Shown one piece after another: positions 47,813 through 60,073 of a DNA stretch of 64,000 nucleotides. Position 1 is the stretch's first letter; each line of letters begins with the position of its first letter. The notes under the pieces were generated by a model, which was not told the origin of the DNA, did no database searches, and saw only the letters and a list, made by a program, of their open reading frames with translations. Origin of the DNA: Physcomitrium patens (lineage: Eukaryota > Streptophyta > Bryopsida > Funariales > Funariaceae); the NCBI RefSeq assembly GCF_000002425.4, contig NC_037263.1, positions 5,642,959 through 5,706,958 of the forward strand, in the 5' to 3' direction. The position numbers and the translations under genes were made by a program.

Positions 47813-49000
47813 TCCATGTTTAGAATTCACATTAGATTCAATATTTTAGCTTAATGTAGCCACACTGTTGAATCTCTTTTCTAACTTAGCAATTTAAAAA
47901 TGATTCTTACTATAGCTAAATCTAAGAATCTTTTGTCAATTTTAGATAGGAATATCTTCACAAGCTAGCTATCAACAAATATACATGAAAATTCTATTAC
48001 AAATCAAGCCAAATAAGTATACATGGTACATGAAGTATCTTCTTTTTTATGTTAAAAGTCTTAAATGCATTTCATTTTATTATACCTAAAATCTCCATAT
48101 TCATGTTCCAAGTATTTAATAAGCATTTGGAGTGGCTCAAATGATGGTAGACCTCCTATTATAGATAAAGCTACTTTCATTGCTTAAGCTATTTATGAAA
48201 AAGTAGATAGAAAGTTGGCTAAAGGAATAGCTATTTCTTTTCTTTTGATATCTTATAAAGATATACCAACTTCTCTTTGGATTGGATCTTATTTTTTTAC
48301 CATAAGCATTAGATTTAAGATAGTATCTTCTTTAAGAATTGATATAAGTTCTATTTGTACTTTTCAATAATACTTTAATTCTTGCAAGTTAAATGAGTGT
48401 TCTTCAATCTATCTATTATAGGTTTAGAGTGCCTCATGCTCCAAGAATTGTGGTAAGAATTCAAATGTATATCACTCATTGAAAGTGAAAAACCTTGAAT
48501 GCTTTTCTTTCATCTATACTTGACATTTGAATTTTTAATCTAATAAAAAAATGCCTCTAATTCATCTTCAGAACTAATTTCTTACCATATTACTAGAAGC
48601 GTGTTCCATCTTAAAAAATATGTCTACCTTTGAGATTCAAAGCTTTTTAATTGTATTAAATATTGAAATAGATTGAAAAGCCTTATCAATATCTATTATT
48701 AGCTTAAAATCCTTGGCATGGTCATTATCTAAGTAATTGTGTGAAGGAGATCAATAATATTCACTCCTAATATACACTATAAAAATGACTATTTGGGTAC
48801 TTGTAACTATCTAGAGGCTAAAATGGCAACTTATATCTACAAATACTACCAAGCTTTATAATTCATCGATTATCACTTTCAAATCACCATAGATCCAACA
48901 TATCTATGAAAAAAGAATCTCATCAACCATAAATTTGGCCTCATTTTTACAATATGTCAATCTACATAAAATAGTATAAACATAAGTGAAGTAACCATAG
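47160..49000 (-). pseudogene. Decayed N-terminal gag-like region of the old gypsy element
   Basis: Minus-strand reading gives interrupted protein-like stretches such as YYKEKNINPSSQVPLATKMV (about 47290-47170) and SMSDIHLNSYHNSWSMRHSK (about 48490-48430). Nearly every line contains stops. An A-homopolymer of about 40 bases sits at 47769-47808. By position this would be upstream gag of the minus-strand element. The assignment to gag is inference. Confidence 0.35.
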
Positions 49001-49411
49001 AAGACCTCCAAAAATAATATCCACAAATATGAGAAGATATCAAAAAGAAATCTAGAAATCTACATTAAATCATCATCTTCAATAATATAAAAGTAGAAAT
49101 CAAAAAAGGATTGGAGCAATGGATACCTACTTGCAATTCATAGTCACAAATTATAGTACTTGTGACAATAAAAGATAATTGCAATAAAATAAAATGAGGC
49201 AAAGAAATAAAATCAAAAACTTACTTGAAAAGCAATTAGAATATAAAAAATATCACTTCAATGTTTTAAATGATCTCTAATCTAAATATAAAGAATATTA
49301 ATAGATTTTTTGAGTTTATTCTATATAAAATTTATTAAAAAATAATCAAATTTGGATTCCATATGCACTTGAAGTGAGCTTACAAACTTAATATGTAAGA
49401 GTTCTAAACAA

Positions 49412-49415
49412 CGTG

Positions 49416-49448
<33 letters not shown>

Positions 49449-49564
49449 CCCTATAACTATGCAATAGGCCTTTTTACTGCAAGGTCTTGTCATTGAAGTC
49501 CTATCATTATATGACATGGACTGCCTCTGCTTATCCTAGCAAGCCATTATAAATCTAAAATATA

Positions 49565-49599
<35 letters not shown>

Positions 49600-49723
49600 T
49601 TACACCTGCCAAATGAGTATAAAAAAATATACTCCGCCAATTAAGCTCTTCTGTCACAATGCATTAGAATCCTAGGTACAAACTTTGCTACATCAAATTA
49701 ATTATACCACCTAGTACATGATG

Positions 49724-49778
<55 letters not shown>

Positions 49779-49993
49779 AAAAACCATAAAATACTAAATA
49801 TTATCAAATAAGAACTCTCAAAAAAAATGAACAAGAAGAAATGTAGACATGTCTCATGTGGATTGTAGCACCTTAGATATAGATAGGAAGATAAAACTAA
49901 AGCTTTGTGGCCTCTCTAAGATACCTATATATACTTCTTGTGAGCCTTGGTGAAGCTTAAATTTTTAATATTTTAAACAAGTTATTTTTAAGA

Positions 49994-50041
<48 letters not shown>
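49412..50041. repeat. Poly-T and three TA microsatellites
   Basis: T-homopolymer at about 49412-49444; alternating TA at about 49569-49595, 49729-49775 and 49997-50041. The DNA between them is AT-rich and without genes. Confidence 0.85.
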
Positions 50042-50044
<3 letters not shown>

Positions 50045-50829
50045 TAGATTCTAACTTTAAACCATCATAATTTATACATAATACCTTGGATATATATATT
50101 TTTTATATCATTAAAAAGATAAAAAATAATTAATTAAAAATATATTATTCATTTATTTATCTTCATTTTTTACTCGATAAAAATTTAATTAGTAATTTGT
50201 AATTATTTTTATAATGAAAAATAGTTTGATTGCACTTGCTTCACTAGTTTTCTATTCATCTTTTATTCTTGTTTATTGCTTCTTCTATTTTATAAATATT
50301 AATTATAAGAAATTTTTAATTGAGGTTATTTTATAATTTTAGGTAAGGGGAGAATTTTACCTTCATATTATGCATTAGAAATAATATAAAATTAAAATAA
50401 AATATTATTAAATTAAATATTATTAAAAACCTATGGTAAAATAGTAAAAATTATGAATATACAAATTAAGTTTCTAGACTATATACATTTCTAATAAGTA
50501 ATTATACCTTTAAAAAATTATAATAAGAATTTTTTAAATTAAAATTATAAAATAAAAAATAATAATTTGAAACAAAATCAATGGTTGGAACTATGTCAAG
50601 TCATAGATGATGCTTTAGTTATTAATAAAAGAATTTTTTTAGACCTCTATTTAACTATTTATTATAATTAATTAAAACAACATATTAGTACATCTTTTAA
50701 ATTATATTTTGATTTAATCAACTAAATAAAATAACTTTAGTTTAATATTTAAAAGAAATAAAATATAATTTAATTAATAATTTATTATATTATATTGGTA
50801 AAAATAATAATAATAATAATAATCTAATC

Positions 50830-51690
50830 CAAAAGTATATCTTTAAATTAAACATATTTAATGATATAAATTTATTTATTTTATTTAAATATTATGACAA
50901 ACTTGAGTACTTCTATATTTTAAAATTAGTAAAATATATGAGATTCTTTAATTTATTTAATAATAATATCGAGCTTAAAAACTTTTACATATCAAAATTA
51001 GTTAAAGATATGAGGTTGTACAATTTGATTGATAATAATGTCAAGCTTGAACATTCATATCAAAGGTAGTAAAAGATATAAGGTTGCCTAATTTATTTAG
51101 AAATAATATTAAGTTTTTTCATTCACTTAATACAAAATAATAATAAATATGAGATTTTTTAAATTTTATTTGGCAATGATGTTAAGCTTAAGCATTCACA
51201 TATAAAAAAATAAAAGTAAAAGTCATAAGATTTTTTTAATTAATTTATCAAGGATTTCAAGTTTTAGCACCTCTATAGTTTAAAATTAGTCAAAAATATT
51301 AAATCTCTTAATTCATTTGGCAATAATTTTAAATTTGAGCACCTCCACATTTTGAAAGTATTTAACTTTGGAGATTGTTTAATTTATTTGGCAATAATGT
51401 CAAGATTAAGCACTCGTTTATATCAAAAGTAGTTAGAGAAGTTAAATTGTTAAATTTTAAAGGAAAAAATTTTAAATTTAAGCACCTTCACACTTTGAAA
51501 GTAGTAAAAAAAGTAAAGATATCCAAATCATAAGGCAATGTTGTTAAATTTGAGCACCTCCGTATTTTTAAATTAGTCAAAGATCTAAAGTTACTAAATT
51601 CTCTTGGTAATAATTTCAAGCTTGAGCACTCATTTATATCAATGGTAGTAAAAGATTAAAGTTTTTTAAATTCAATTAGCAAAAAATGTA
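50830..51690 (+). pseudogene. Fossil leucine-rich-repeat array
   Basis: About ten tandem, diverged copies of a 72-bp unit, recognisable by GGCAATAATGTCAAGCTTGA followed by GCAC, ATATCAAAAGTAGT and AAAGATATGAGG. Translated on the plus strand the unit is 24 residues, for example NLFGNNVKIKHSFISKVV followed by a basic stretch. That is the length and spacing of plant leucine-rich repeats of the kind found in NBS-LRR and related proteins. Some units have lost bases (one is about 68 bp) and many hold stops. No start, NBS or TIR region is visible nearby. Confidence 0.55.
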
Positions 51691-52259
51691 ACAAGGAATT
51701 TATTTTTTTATTTTTTTACCAAGTTATCCTTGTATTAAGGCCTTTAATTATTACTACAAGTTTAAAAATTATGTTAAAACATTTTTTAAAAAATCATATC
51801 AATCCAATAAATTCAATATATATACTACAGTTTTTTTATAAGGATCTTATCAATTGCAATTCAATATCTTTTTTTCTGATTTTATTTTATTTGAATGACT
51901 AGTATTCTTTAATTTTTATTGATAAATCATATTTTATTTAAATTTCTAGTCTTTCTTTGATGATTGGACTAATTTTCTAAACATTTGTAAAAAAATAACA
52001 CATTTCTATGGTTTGAAATTGATTTTTTAATATCTCGAGAGCTATAAATTTAATACTACTATAAATTTGATTATTTTTTTTGGTTTTAGATTTCTTCTAA
52101 CTTCAATTTTTGACATTTCAAAATCAATAACTTTCACATTAGCATGTCAAACAATCTTATCTATAATATTAATCACAATATTATTAGATTTTAAATCATA
52201 ATGTGTAATTTTTATGTCATAAAAATAATAATTTTATTTTTTAATATAATATGTAATAT

Positions 52260-52264
<5 letters not shown>

Positions 52265-52319
<55 letters not shown>
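52265..52319. repeat. TA microsatellite
   Basis: Pure alternating TA of about 55 bp. Confidence 0.9.
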
Positions 52320-52323
<4 letters not shown>

Positions 52324-54331
52324 CATATTTTTTTTAAAAAAAATTGCATCATTTTTATTGCCATATATAAATAATCTTTTTTTAAATTTTTTCTATGTAA
52401 GATTTATCTACTTTATTGGCATTACTTTGAATTGCAAAATAATATATTATTGAATTGAGATGGCTTCAACGTGCTAGGATGCTCATTTTTTAATAAATTA
52501 TTTATTAAATATAATATCTCTCTTTTTTGTTGCATACTCAAGTTTCAACTACTTTAATTTATAAACTTCGCCATAAGCTCCATTAAATAATTTATAAAAT
52601 TCTTTATAAGTTCCATTCAATTTATGAGTTTAATGATTTTAAGATTTTTAAAATTTTGATATTTATTTTGTATTATAAAATTTTAAACTTTCTATGTGAT
52701 GAATATCTTTTAATCATTCAAGTAGATATTTTATTAAGTCATAATATTTATTTATTTTTAATTAAATAAAACAACATATCATATAATTTTTTTATCATTA
52801 CTTATAATTTTTTCATATTTAAAAATAGATTTAAAAATATCATTTTTTTATTGGATTAAAAATAGCTATTTTTTCGAATTTTTTTATCTTAAATTATTAT
52901 TATTAAATAAAATTTATTCAATAAATTAAATAATTCACTTAATAAAAGACCATATTTAATTCTTCTTTATTAAAAATCATTAGGTAGCCAAATATCTTTG
53001 TAATGCATTCAAATACCTTACATAAATTTGTACATTTTTTTTGTTAAATATATCTTTTTTAATAAAATATTAAAATTTTCTAATATAGGATTTAAATACT
53101 TTTTAAATATTAATCAACATTCCATGCACACTTGAAGATTTTGATAACCAAAAAGTACTCAAATAAATCTAAACAATGAATGTATATTGTTTTATTGATT
53201 TCACATGAGATTGCATTTTATCATCTATTATTTTTTGTAGTTTCTTTGCATTTGTGGTACTAACAAGATAGAAAATTAACATCCAATAGATTCAATCTAA
53301 GAGCTATTATTTATTTAGTTACTAAAAATGGCATTAAAATTGTTACAATCTTTAAGATAATATAACATAAATGAAGACCTCTAAAAATAATATATTTTTC
53401 TTTAAATAGATGGAGAGATACAACATGTTTGGTATTATAATATTGGAAGAAAATCTTGATGTTTGGTAACATTATTGGAGATAAGAATCACTCTTGATGG
53501 TATTCCAAATGTTTTACTTGAAAAAAATTATTAAAACCTCAACAATGATTAAATATCAAAATGATCTTTTTACCTTGTTTTAGAATACTATGGATGGCTA
53601 AGAAGACCTAACAACTACCTTTGACATAAACAAAAATTAGAGTATATAGCAAATAAAATTTGCCTCATTTTAGACTTCTTTAACATGTGATCATTGCTTC
53701 TTATGGAACTTGTTCCTAGAAGGGAAGAGAGTTGGTAGAGGACAGAGGAGAGAAAGAAGATAATGTCACAGATATGTATATTTATCTTTTAAATTATTTA
53801 GATTAAAAGAATTATATAAAAATAAGTAGAAATAAGTAAATTTATTAATATTTTATGGAAGAACTTCTTAAAATCTTTATAGATGTAAATTCAACTTTAT
53901 ATGTATCTATAGATAATTGATAAGTTGAAAATTATGCCAATTAGCTAGCCATGTCTTGCATATATAGGAAAGTTGTCTAACAAGTTAAACACATGTTAGA
54001 AGTCTTAGAATATGTTGCTATGTAACTTCTAGTTAAATCATATACATAAAGGCAAAAAGAAAGGCCTTCCACACTCTTATTAATTCTCTTCTTGCTTCTA
54101 ATCTAGTTTCAAGATTCTTTAGTTTCTATTCTTTGGCAATAGCTATTCTAATTTCTTCTTAAATATAGATACTTTTTTATTTATGTTTTATAATTTTGCA
54201 TTAATACACATCTTATTTGTTTATTTATATTCTTATAATTGTTGTCTTTATCAAAATATATAATTTTAAAGTTTTAAATATGATAACCAACCAATATAAC
54301 CAACCAATATAGCTTAAATGTTTTAACAAAG

Positions 54332-54337
<6 letters not shown>

Positions 54338-54409
<72 letters not shown>
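54338..54409. repeat. Long TA microsatellite
   Basis: Pure alternating TA of about 72 bp, the longest in the window. Confidence 0.9.
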
Positions 54410-54411
<2 letters not shown>

Positions 54412-55200
54412 CAAAAATATAAGATTATTTTCATTGGAAATTAAAAAATTTGTAATCTAAGTTGTGTGTGAAACTTGTACTCCTATCTCAAAGAAAAATT
54501 TAAGTAAATTTGGATAAATAATTTTTATTTATATAAATTTTATAATTTGTAAACATATAGATTTGAGTTTGTAATAAAATTCTTTAAAAAAATATATATA
54601 GAATGTTATCTTATTTATTGTTAAAAAAAATTGGTGCCTCTAAACTTTTGCTAGGATCTTTGGACTTATTTTTTTTATTTTGAATAATTATTTTAATATT
54701 GATAAATCATTTATATAATAAAAAAATAATTTATAGAATTATTTTTAAATAGATGAAATCACGATATATATTGATAATCTTAATTTATTTTTTAATTTAG
54801 AAAAAAAATTATATCTATGTATGCTTGAATCTGATTATTTTTGTCTCTACTTAAATGATGACCAATGAGAGTCCACAATAATGGCACATAATTCATGCAT
54901 CTTTTTTAGTCAAAAATCTGAAATTATATCACAAATATAATAATCATTATTTCTACATAATTTATTTTAAAATGAAATCACTTTATTTATCACTTTATTT
55001 ATCCTTGAAAGCTATAATAAAATATTCATCAACTTTATTTATTTTGAAAAACGTATTGACAAGACACTACACTAAAGGATTTCTCATTTCTCAAATGGAG
55101 AACCATAAGCACAAAAACACAATTAATTTGGAACGTACATAAGCTGCCAATATAACAAATCACCACTTTGTTTAACAGAGTAAGCGTTATCCCATTCTGA

Positions 55201-56182
55201 TCTACTCTGCTGAAACCCAAGAGTCAATCGCTATCCGGTGCAGAGAATCTGATTTATGCACCGATATGAGGACTGAATCGACGAGTAGGTAGGAGAATTG
55301 ATCTATGTACCGATAGGAGTCCCTCTTGACGCACCGTTCGAATGATAGATTGACGTCCGTACTAGAATAGGGTCAGACCGGGTATTTGGCGGAGATAGCC
55401 CTAGTATAGGTTTTACGGCCCCCAGGTATTGCTGCCAATTGGCAGAGGAAGGCCCTGCAACGCCAGAGCTTGTGCGCAATCACCATCGCCATCTCCTTCT
55501 TCTTCTTCCCTCTCTCTCCCTCTCTGAACACCTTCGCCGCTGCTGTCGCCCTCCCGCATTGGTACTAATCCATTCCTGTTGTGCCTTCTCTTACTTTCTC
55601 TTTCAGCTGCAATTTTGGTGCTTCATTTTGTGATTGAGTTGGACAACGTTTGTTGGTGAAAGGGGTGGTGCATGATTGTTTATAGATTTGGGAAGCTGTG
55701 GTCGATTACGACAAGGATTGGGGAAGCTGTTGTCCTAGGAGGATAGTGCTCGTTTGTGTAATTGAAGGAGTGACACGCCTGGCTGGCACTGAATGGCGGC
55801 TCTGTGTATGTCCGATGGGGTTTCCGTCTTTCACCAAGTGTTGTGTTTTGTGACATCTGGCGACCGAGTTGGTTTTATGACGCTTGCGTTGTGGAGATGC
55901 GTACTACTGTGGGGTCTATTTTTTTTGGATTTTGGGTTTCTTGTTTGGGAGAGGAGTAGGAGAGAAATCCGCATTAGTCGTTTAAATTGCCCCTCGCATG
56001 TGTGTGTTGTAGAGGAAGGGTTGTTCTCAATGTTAGAATCATCAAATTTTTGAATAATTTGTTGGTTTTTTTACGGTGAATGATGAAGAAGGATTATGAG
56101 GAGTGCACCTTTGTCTCGAAGTTTTCTGACACGGATTTTGATGGCATTTCTTGCATCAGATTACTGAGCTTTGTGTCTTCGA
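55201..56182 (+). other. Promoter and 5' leader of S-formylglutathione hydrolase
   Basis: GC content jumps at about 55200. A pyrimidine-rich patch of CTTCTTCTTCCCTCTCTC type at about 55494-55526 resembles the Y-patch seen near plant transcription starts. A candidate leader intron could end at the TTGCATCAG acceptor (56159), 24 bases before the upstream ATG. Open frames here begin at TTG or lack homology. Confidence 0.45.
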
Positions 56183-57872
56183 ATGTCGCTAACACTCGGA
56201 TCTGTCGTGCGCAACGCATCCCGCATTCTCGGCAGTAGGGTCTCTGCGAGCTCATACACATTCCTCTGCCGACGCGGCTCCACTATCGTAACTCGCGCTG
56301 CGTCGGAGGGGAATCAGGTCGACAATATGGCTACTCCTCAAGAAATGAGCAGCAACAAGGTGTTTGGTGGTTTCAATCGCCGTTACAAGCATGAAAGTAG
56401 CTCCGTCGGATGTCCTATGACGTTCACCATCTTCTTCCCACCTGCGGCAGATTCGAGCAAAGTACCGGTGGGTTGTACACACTCTTCAAATTTTGAATTT
56501 GCCAAGGGTTTGGAGACCATGTGCTTCACATTCCTCTGTGGAATTCTATTTCGCAGTCTCTACAGTTTTTTGTTGCTTTTCGAGGACTGTTGTAACAATT
56601 CAACACTTCTGTGTGACAGGTTTTGTACTGGCTATCAGGGTTGACGTGCAACGACGAAAACTTCATCCAAAAATCTGGTGCACAACGAGCAGCAGCTGCT
56701 CACGGCCTCGCGCTAGTTGCTATGGATACCTCCCCACGTACGTTACTATCAATCATTTTCATTTCTAAGTTACACATCAGGCGATCATCTAATTTCAATT
56801 CCCTATTATTAGGAGCACGTACTACATCTGATTAATCATGCCAATTTTTCGCAAGTCTTCACGATGTTTTCATGTTGACACCTTTCCTCACTATTTGTAC
56901 ACGTGGGTTCCCCAGGAGGGCTGAATGTGGAAGGGGAGTCGGATAGCTGGGATTTCGGCACAGGTACTTGAAAATAAATCATCAGCAGTATGAGGCTTAT
57001 GTCATGTGTGAATTCGTAAATACTCCAAAAAGTTCTATTCAATTTGACGCATTACGACTATCTGCCTTGTTGATCACGTGAAGGACTTTTTGTGCCAATG
57101 GGACAGGAGCCAGTTTCTACCTAAATGCCACTCAGGAGAAGTGGAAAAACTGGCGCATGTACGACTATGTCACAAAGGAGCTCCCCTCTCTTCTGAGCTC
57201 TCACTTCCCCCAGCTGGACACTTCTAATGCCTCCCTTTTCGGTCACTCCATGGGCGGCCATGGCGCCCTCACCCTCTTTTTGAAGAATCCTAGCAAATAC
57301 AAGGTGCATTGCTTACACCCTTCTATTTCATCTCTAATGCACTATTTGTCAGAAGTGTTAATAGTGAGACTGACTCCGATACCAATCGCAGTCTGTGTCG
57401 GCATTTGCTCCTATCTGCAACCCAACTGCGTGTCCTTGGGGAGTGAAAGCTTTCAATGGATACTTGGGAGCGGAGAAGTCAGCATGGGAGGAATATGACG
57501 CTACTTTGCTCGTAACGAAATACAACGGCCCTAAAACAACCATCCTTATTGACCAGGTCCACTTTATTACCTACTTTTATCATGTCTCTCATGCCTCGCT
57601 TTTTATTTGATCCACCTGGTCATGATATCGCAGGGATTGGAACTTCTGTGAAGATTGATATGTCTCCGACATGTGTGCACTACTTACAGGGTGACGCAGA
57701 TAAGTTCTACAAAGAGAATCAGCTCCTGCCAGAGAATTTCGAACAAGCTTGCAAGAGTGCGGGGATGCCCATCGACATGCGCATACAACCAGGCTACGAC
57801 CACTCGTATTTCTTTATTGCATCTTTTGTTGAAGACCACATCCAACATCATGCTAAAGCGCTTTCCGTGTAG
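56183..57872 (+). CDS. SFGH: S-formylglutathione hydrolase (esterase D family), 6 exons
   Basis: Hydrolyses S-formylglutathione to formate and glutathione, the last step of glutathione-dependent formaldehyde detoxification; alpha/beta-hydrolase fold. Exons: 56183-56467, 56620-56737, 56916-56963, 57107-57303, 57392-57556, 57690-57872, all GT-AG and in phase. The serine-nucleophile motif [11 protein letters not shown], the conserved [17 protein letters not shown] and [13 protein letters not shown] blocks and the catalytic His in [12 protein letters not shown] are present. From the internal ATG at 56327 the product is 283 residues, the normal cytosolic length. The upstream in-frame ATG at 56183 (first after a stop at 56165) adds 48 residues rich in Arg, Ser and Val and almost free of acids before residue 40 ([20 protein letters not shown]...IVTRAAS), like an organelle transit peptide. 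I annotate the longer form but either start, or both, may be used. Confidence 0.95.
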
Positions 57873-58966
57873 TAGCCAGACCTTGAGTCATGTGCATCGG
57901 TAGCTCTGAACCGATTTGTGTAGTATCTTTCTGAAAAGTGCACCTTCCTGTACGGATGTATATGGTAGCTTAGCCTCTGGAGGTTGAGGTTCTGCAAGAA
58001 CAGTTGCTTGATAATGACGAGAGTCGCATTTCGAGCCGTCCTTCACTTGGTTGAAAGTTTCATGGCTGGTTGCCTGTGTCAAGTTTTAAATGTCCATAGG
58101 TCTAGAGGACACTTGCATCTTTTGGGGATTGCATTTTGACTTTGCTAAGTTGGCACATGTGATCTGTTCTTCTATTCGGAGACTAATCTCTTTGGTTGCG
58201 GAGTAGGCCAGTGAATGGCTCGACGATTGTGCACATCACATTCTTAGAGGTTATTTCGTAGCATAAATCAGATCACGTATCTTCGAATATAGCTTATCAC
58301 TATGTAACCAATGCTACGAGTTGTGATTTGCACAAGCGAAGGGTGCCGATAAGAACACTACTTGATGCCACACCATTTCACTCTGTGCAGGCACATGGCC
58401 GATGCTTGATGGCTATTAATCCAACGTCCTTTCCAAGAAGCTCTTTATAAAAAGTAGTTGATGCACTGATGTAGAAACTTCTCACACAAGGTCGGATGTC
58501 AGAGGCACATGATTCTCCTATCAGATGAGGACTCAGGACACTGGTGCTTGCCGTGCCTCCAAGTCAAACATGCAGTCTGGTAGATAAGACACGTTGTATG
58601 TCCTACGCATCCGTTGTTGATTGAAGATGTGTACAGAACTCTTAATGTAAGCTGAGTTGACAATTCCAGCTGCAGAACATATATTTCAAAGAATACAGCA
58701 TAATTGATGCATCTACTCTCAAGTAGGGATGTGCGCTTGTATCGAGGACGAGCTGGGAACAGTTGATCATTAATGTTGTCTCTCAAGGACGCTCCAATCA
58801 TTCTCGCCAATTGGGGGGGGTAAATTGTTACCAAGCAGCTTAAGAGGCTCTTCTTAAGTTTCGCACTCGACCTTCAACGCTGCTTCTAGAATGATCTTAA
58901 AGTTCGGACAATTCATTGGAACCACCGAAGCAATGGAGAGTTGGTGATTTGCAGAGGAGGTTGAAG
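57873..58966. other. 3' flank and intergenic region
   Basis: The first part is probably the 3' UTR of S-formylglutathione hydrolase, the last part the promoter and leader of the following gene. Open frames on both strands are short and show no recognisable domain. A G-run (GGGGGGGG) lies near 58814. Confidence 0.5.
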
Positions 58967-60073
58967 ATGTGTAGTGTTGTGGAAATGCCACGGTTCTTCA
59001 TTGTCATAGCTCTGATTGGGCAGTTGTTTCTCCAGGCGCCTGGATCTGCAGATGCCGCTAGAGGCACTCCTGCTGTAGTTTCCCATGATGAAGGGAATCC
59101 GTGCAGGACATGCTGGGGAAGCGAAGATGCAAACAATGCAACTGATCGGAAAGTGGAGGGGCGATTCCCTGGCTATCATGAGGATGTTACTGGTGCTGCC
59201 CACAAGCTGGCTCCTGTGGTAAGCGTGTGTGGTTAGGTTTCCGAATAGAAGACCCCAATTTGATTTGTATACATATAGTGTGGCTGGAAGTGGATTTGGG
59301 AAGGGAGTTCGATTAACTTTGTGTATGCGGTGACCAGATTTTGTGTCTCCATTTTGGTATGTGCCCCGGATAACTGACCCAAAGTGTAGAAGTGGGAATG
59401 TATTGAATGACGAATGCAACTTTGTCTTCAATTCATTCCTCAGCTTCCAAATGTTGTGTAGCTTCTAAAGTGTTCTTATTAGGTGCTAGAAACACGACAT
59501 TGTTCAATCTAGAAACGGGTTAATGTCTTTCTTATTGAATAATCAATTTTTTGGCGACAGTTTCAGGTGAATGCATCCACCAAGGTACGAAGCCAGAGTG
59601 ATCGTTACATTCGTGGTTCAAATAAATTTTCCAGGTCTGAAGGTAATACAGTAAACCGTGTGTCGTTTAGTTCTGTAACTACCATCCTTCAACTGAAGGA
59701 ACCACGCTTACTTTGAGATGATTTGACATACACTGCATTTGGATGTGCAGGCGGAGTGAAGACTGAAGTGAAAGCAGACAATCCAGGAGGTTGGGGATCA
59801 ACACCACCAGCAGCGCCAAGCAACAACGGTGGTTGGGGAAATCCACCTCCCAGTCCTCCACTGTTTGGAGGAACTCCCTTTCTTCCCCCTTTACCTCCAA
59901 TACCTCCTCTGCCTTCTTTACTCCCTCCATTTGGTGGTAGTCCCAACACTCCAGTTGGTGGAGGAGGAGGTGGTGGTGGAGGTGGAGGTAATGGAAATAG
60001 TGGGATCTGCATAGGCTTTTGCCCAGGTGCAGGTAGCGGAGGGGGAGGTGGAGGCGGAGGCGGACACCACTAG
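58967..60073 (+). CDS. Small secreted Gly/Pro-rich protein, 3 exons
   Basis: Exons by splice signals: 58967-59218, 59561-59642, 59751-60073; 657 nt, 218 residues, phases consistent. An alternative acceptor at 59567 would remove two residues. The N-terminus (MPRFFIVIALIGQLFLQAPG, preceded by six residues and an earlier ATG) is a clear signal peptide with likely cleavage near SADA-ARG. The mature protein has a CRTCWG pair, then WGSTPPAAPSNNGGWGNPPP, a PLPPIPPLPSLLPP segment, a poly-Gly run, a second Cys pair (ICIGFC) and a final poly-Gly tail ending HH. This looks like a cell-wall or extracellular structural protein of the glycine-rich/proline-rich type. I do not know a named family. Met at 58985 could be the real start. 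Confidence 0.7.

Larger units (their letters stand above)
51691..55200. other. AT-rich decayed DNA
   Basis: No gene recognised. It includes two long TA microsatellites (listed separately). Open frames are composition-driven, such as the repeated Tyr-Ile frame over 54338-54409. Confidence 0.55.

Noticed and set aside
54225..54434. Minus-strand frame with a long Tyr-Ile repeat
   Set aside because: It is a translation of the TA microsatellite at 54338-54409, not a gene.
58913..59431. Minus-strand 172-codon frame
   Set aside because: It is antisense to the first exon and intron of the secreted protein gene. The plus strand has the signal peptide and consistent splice sites.
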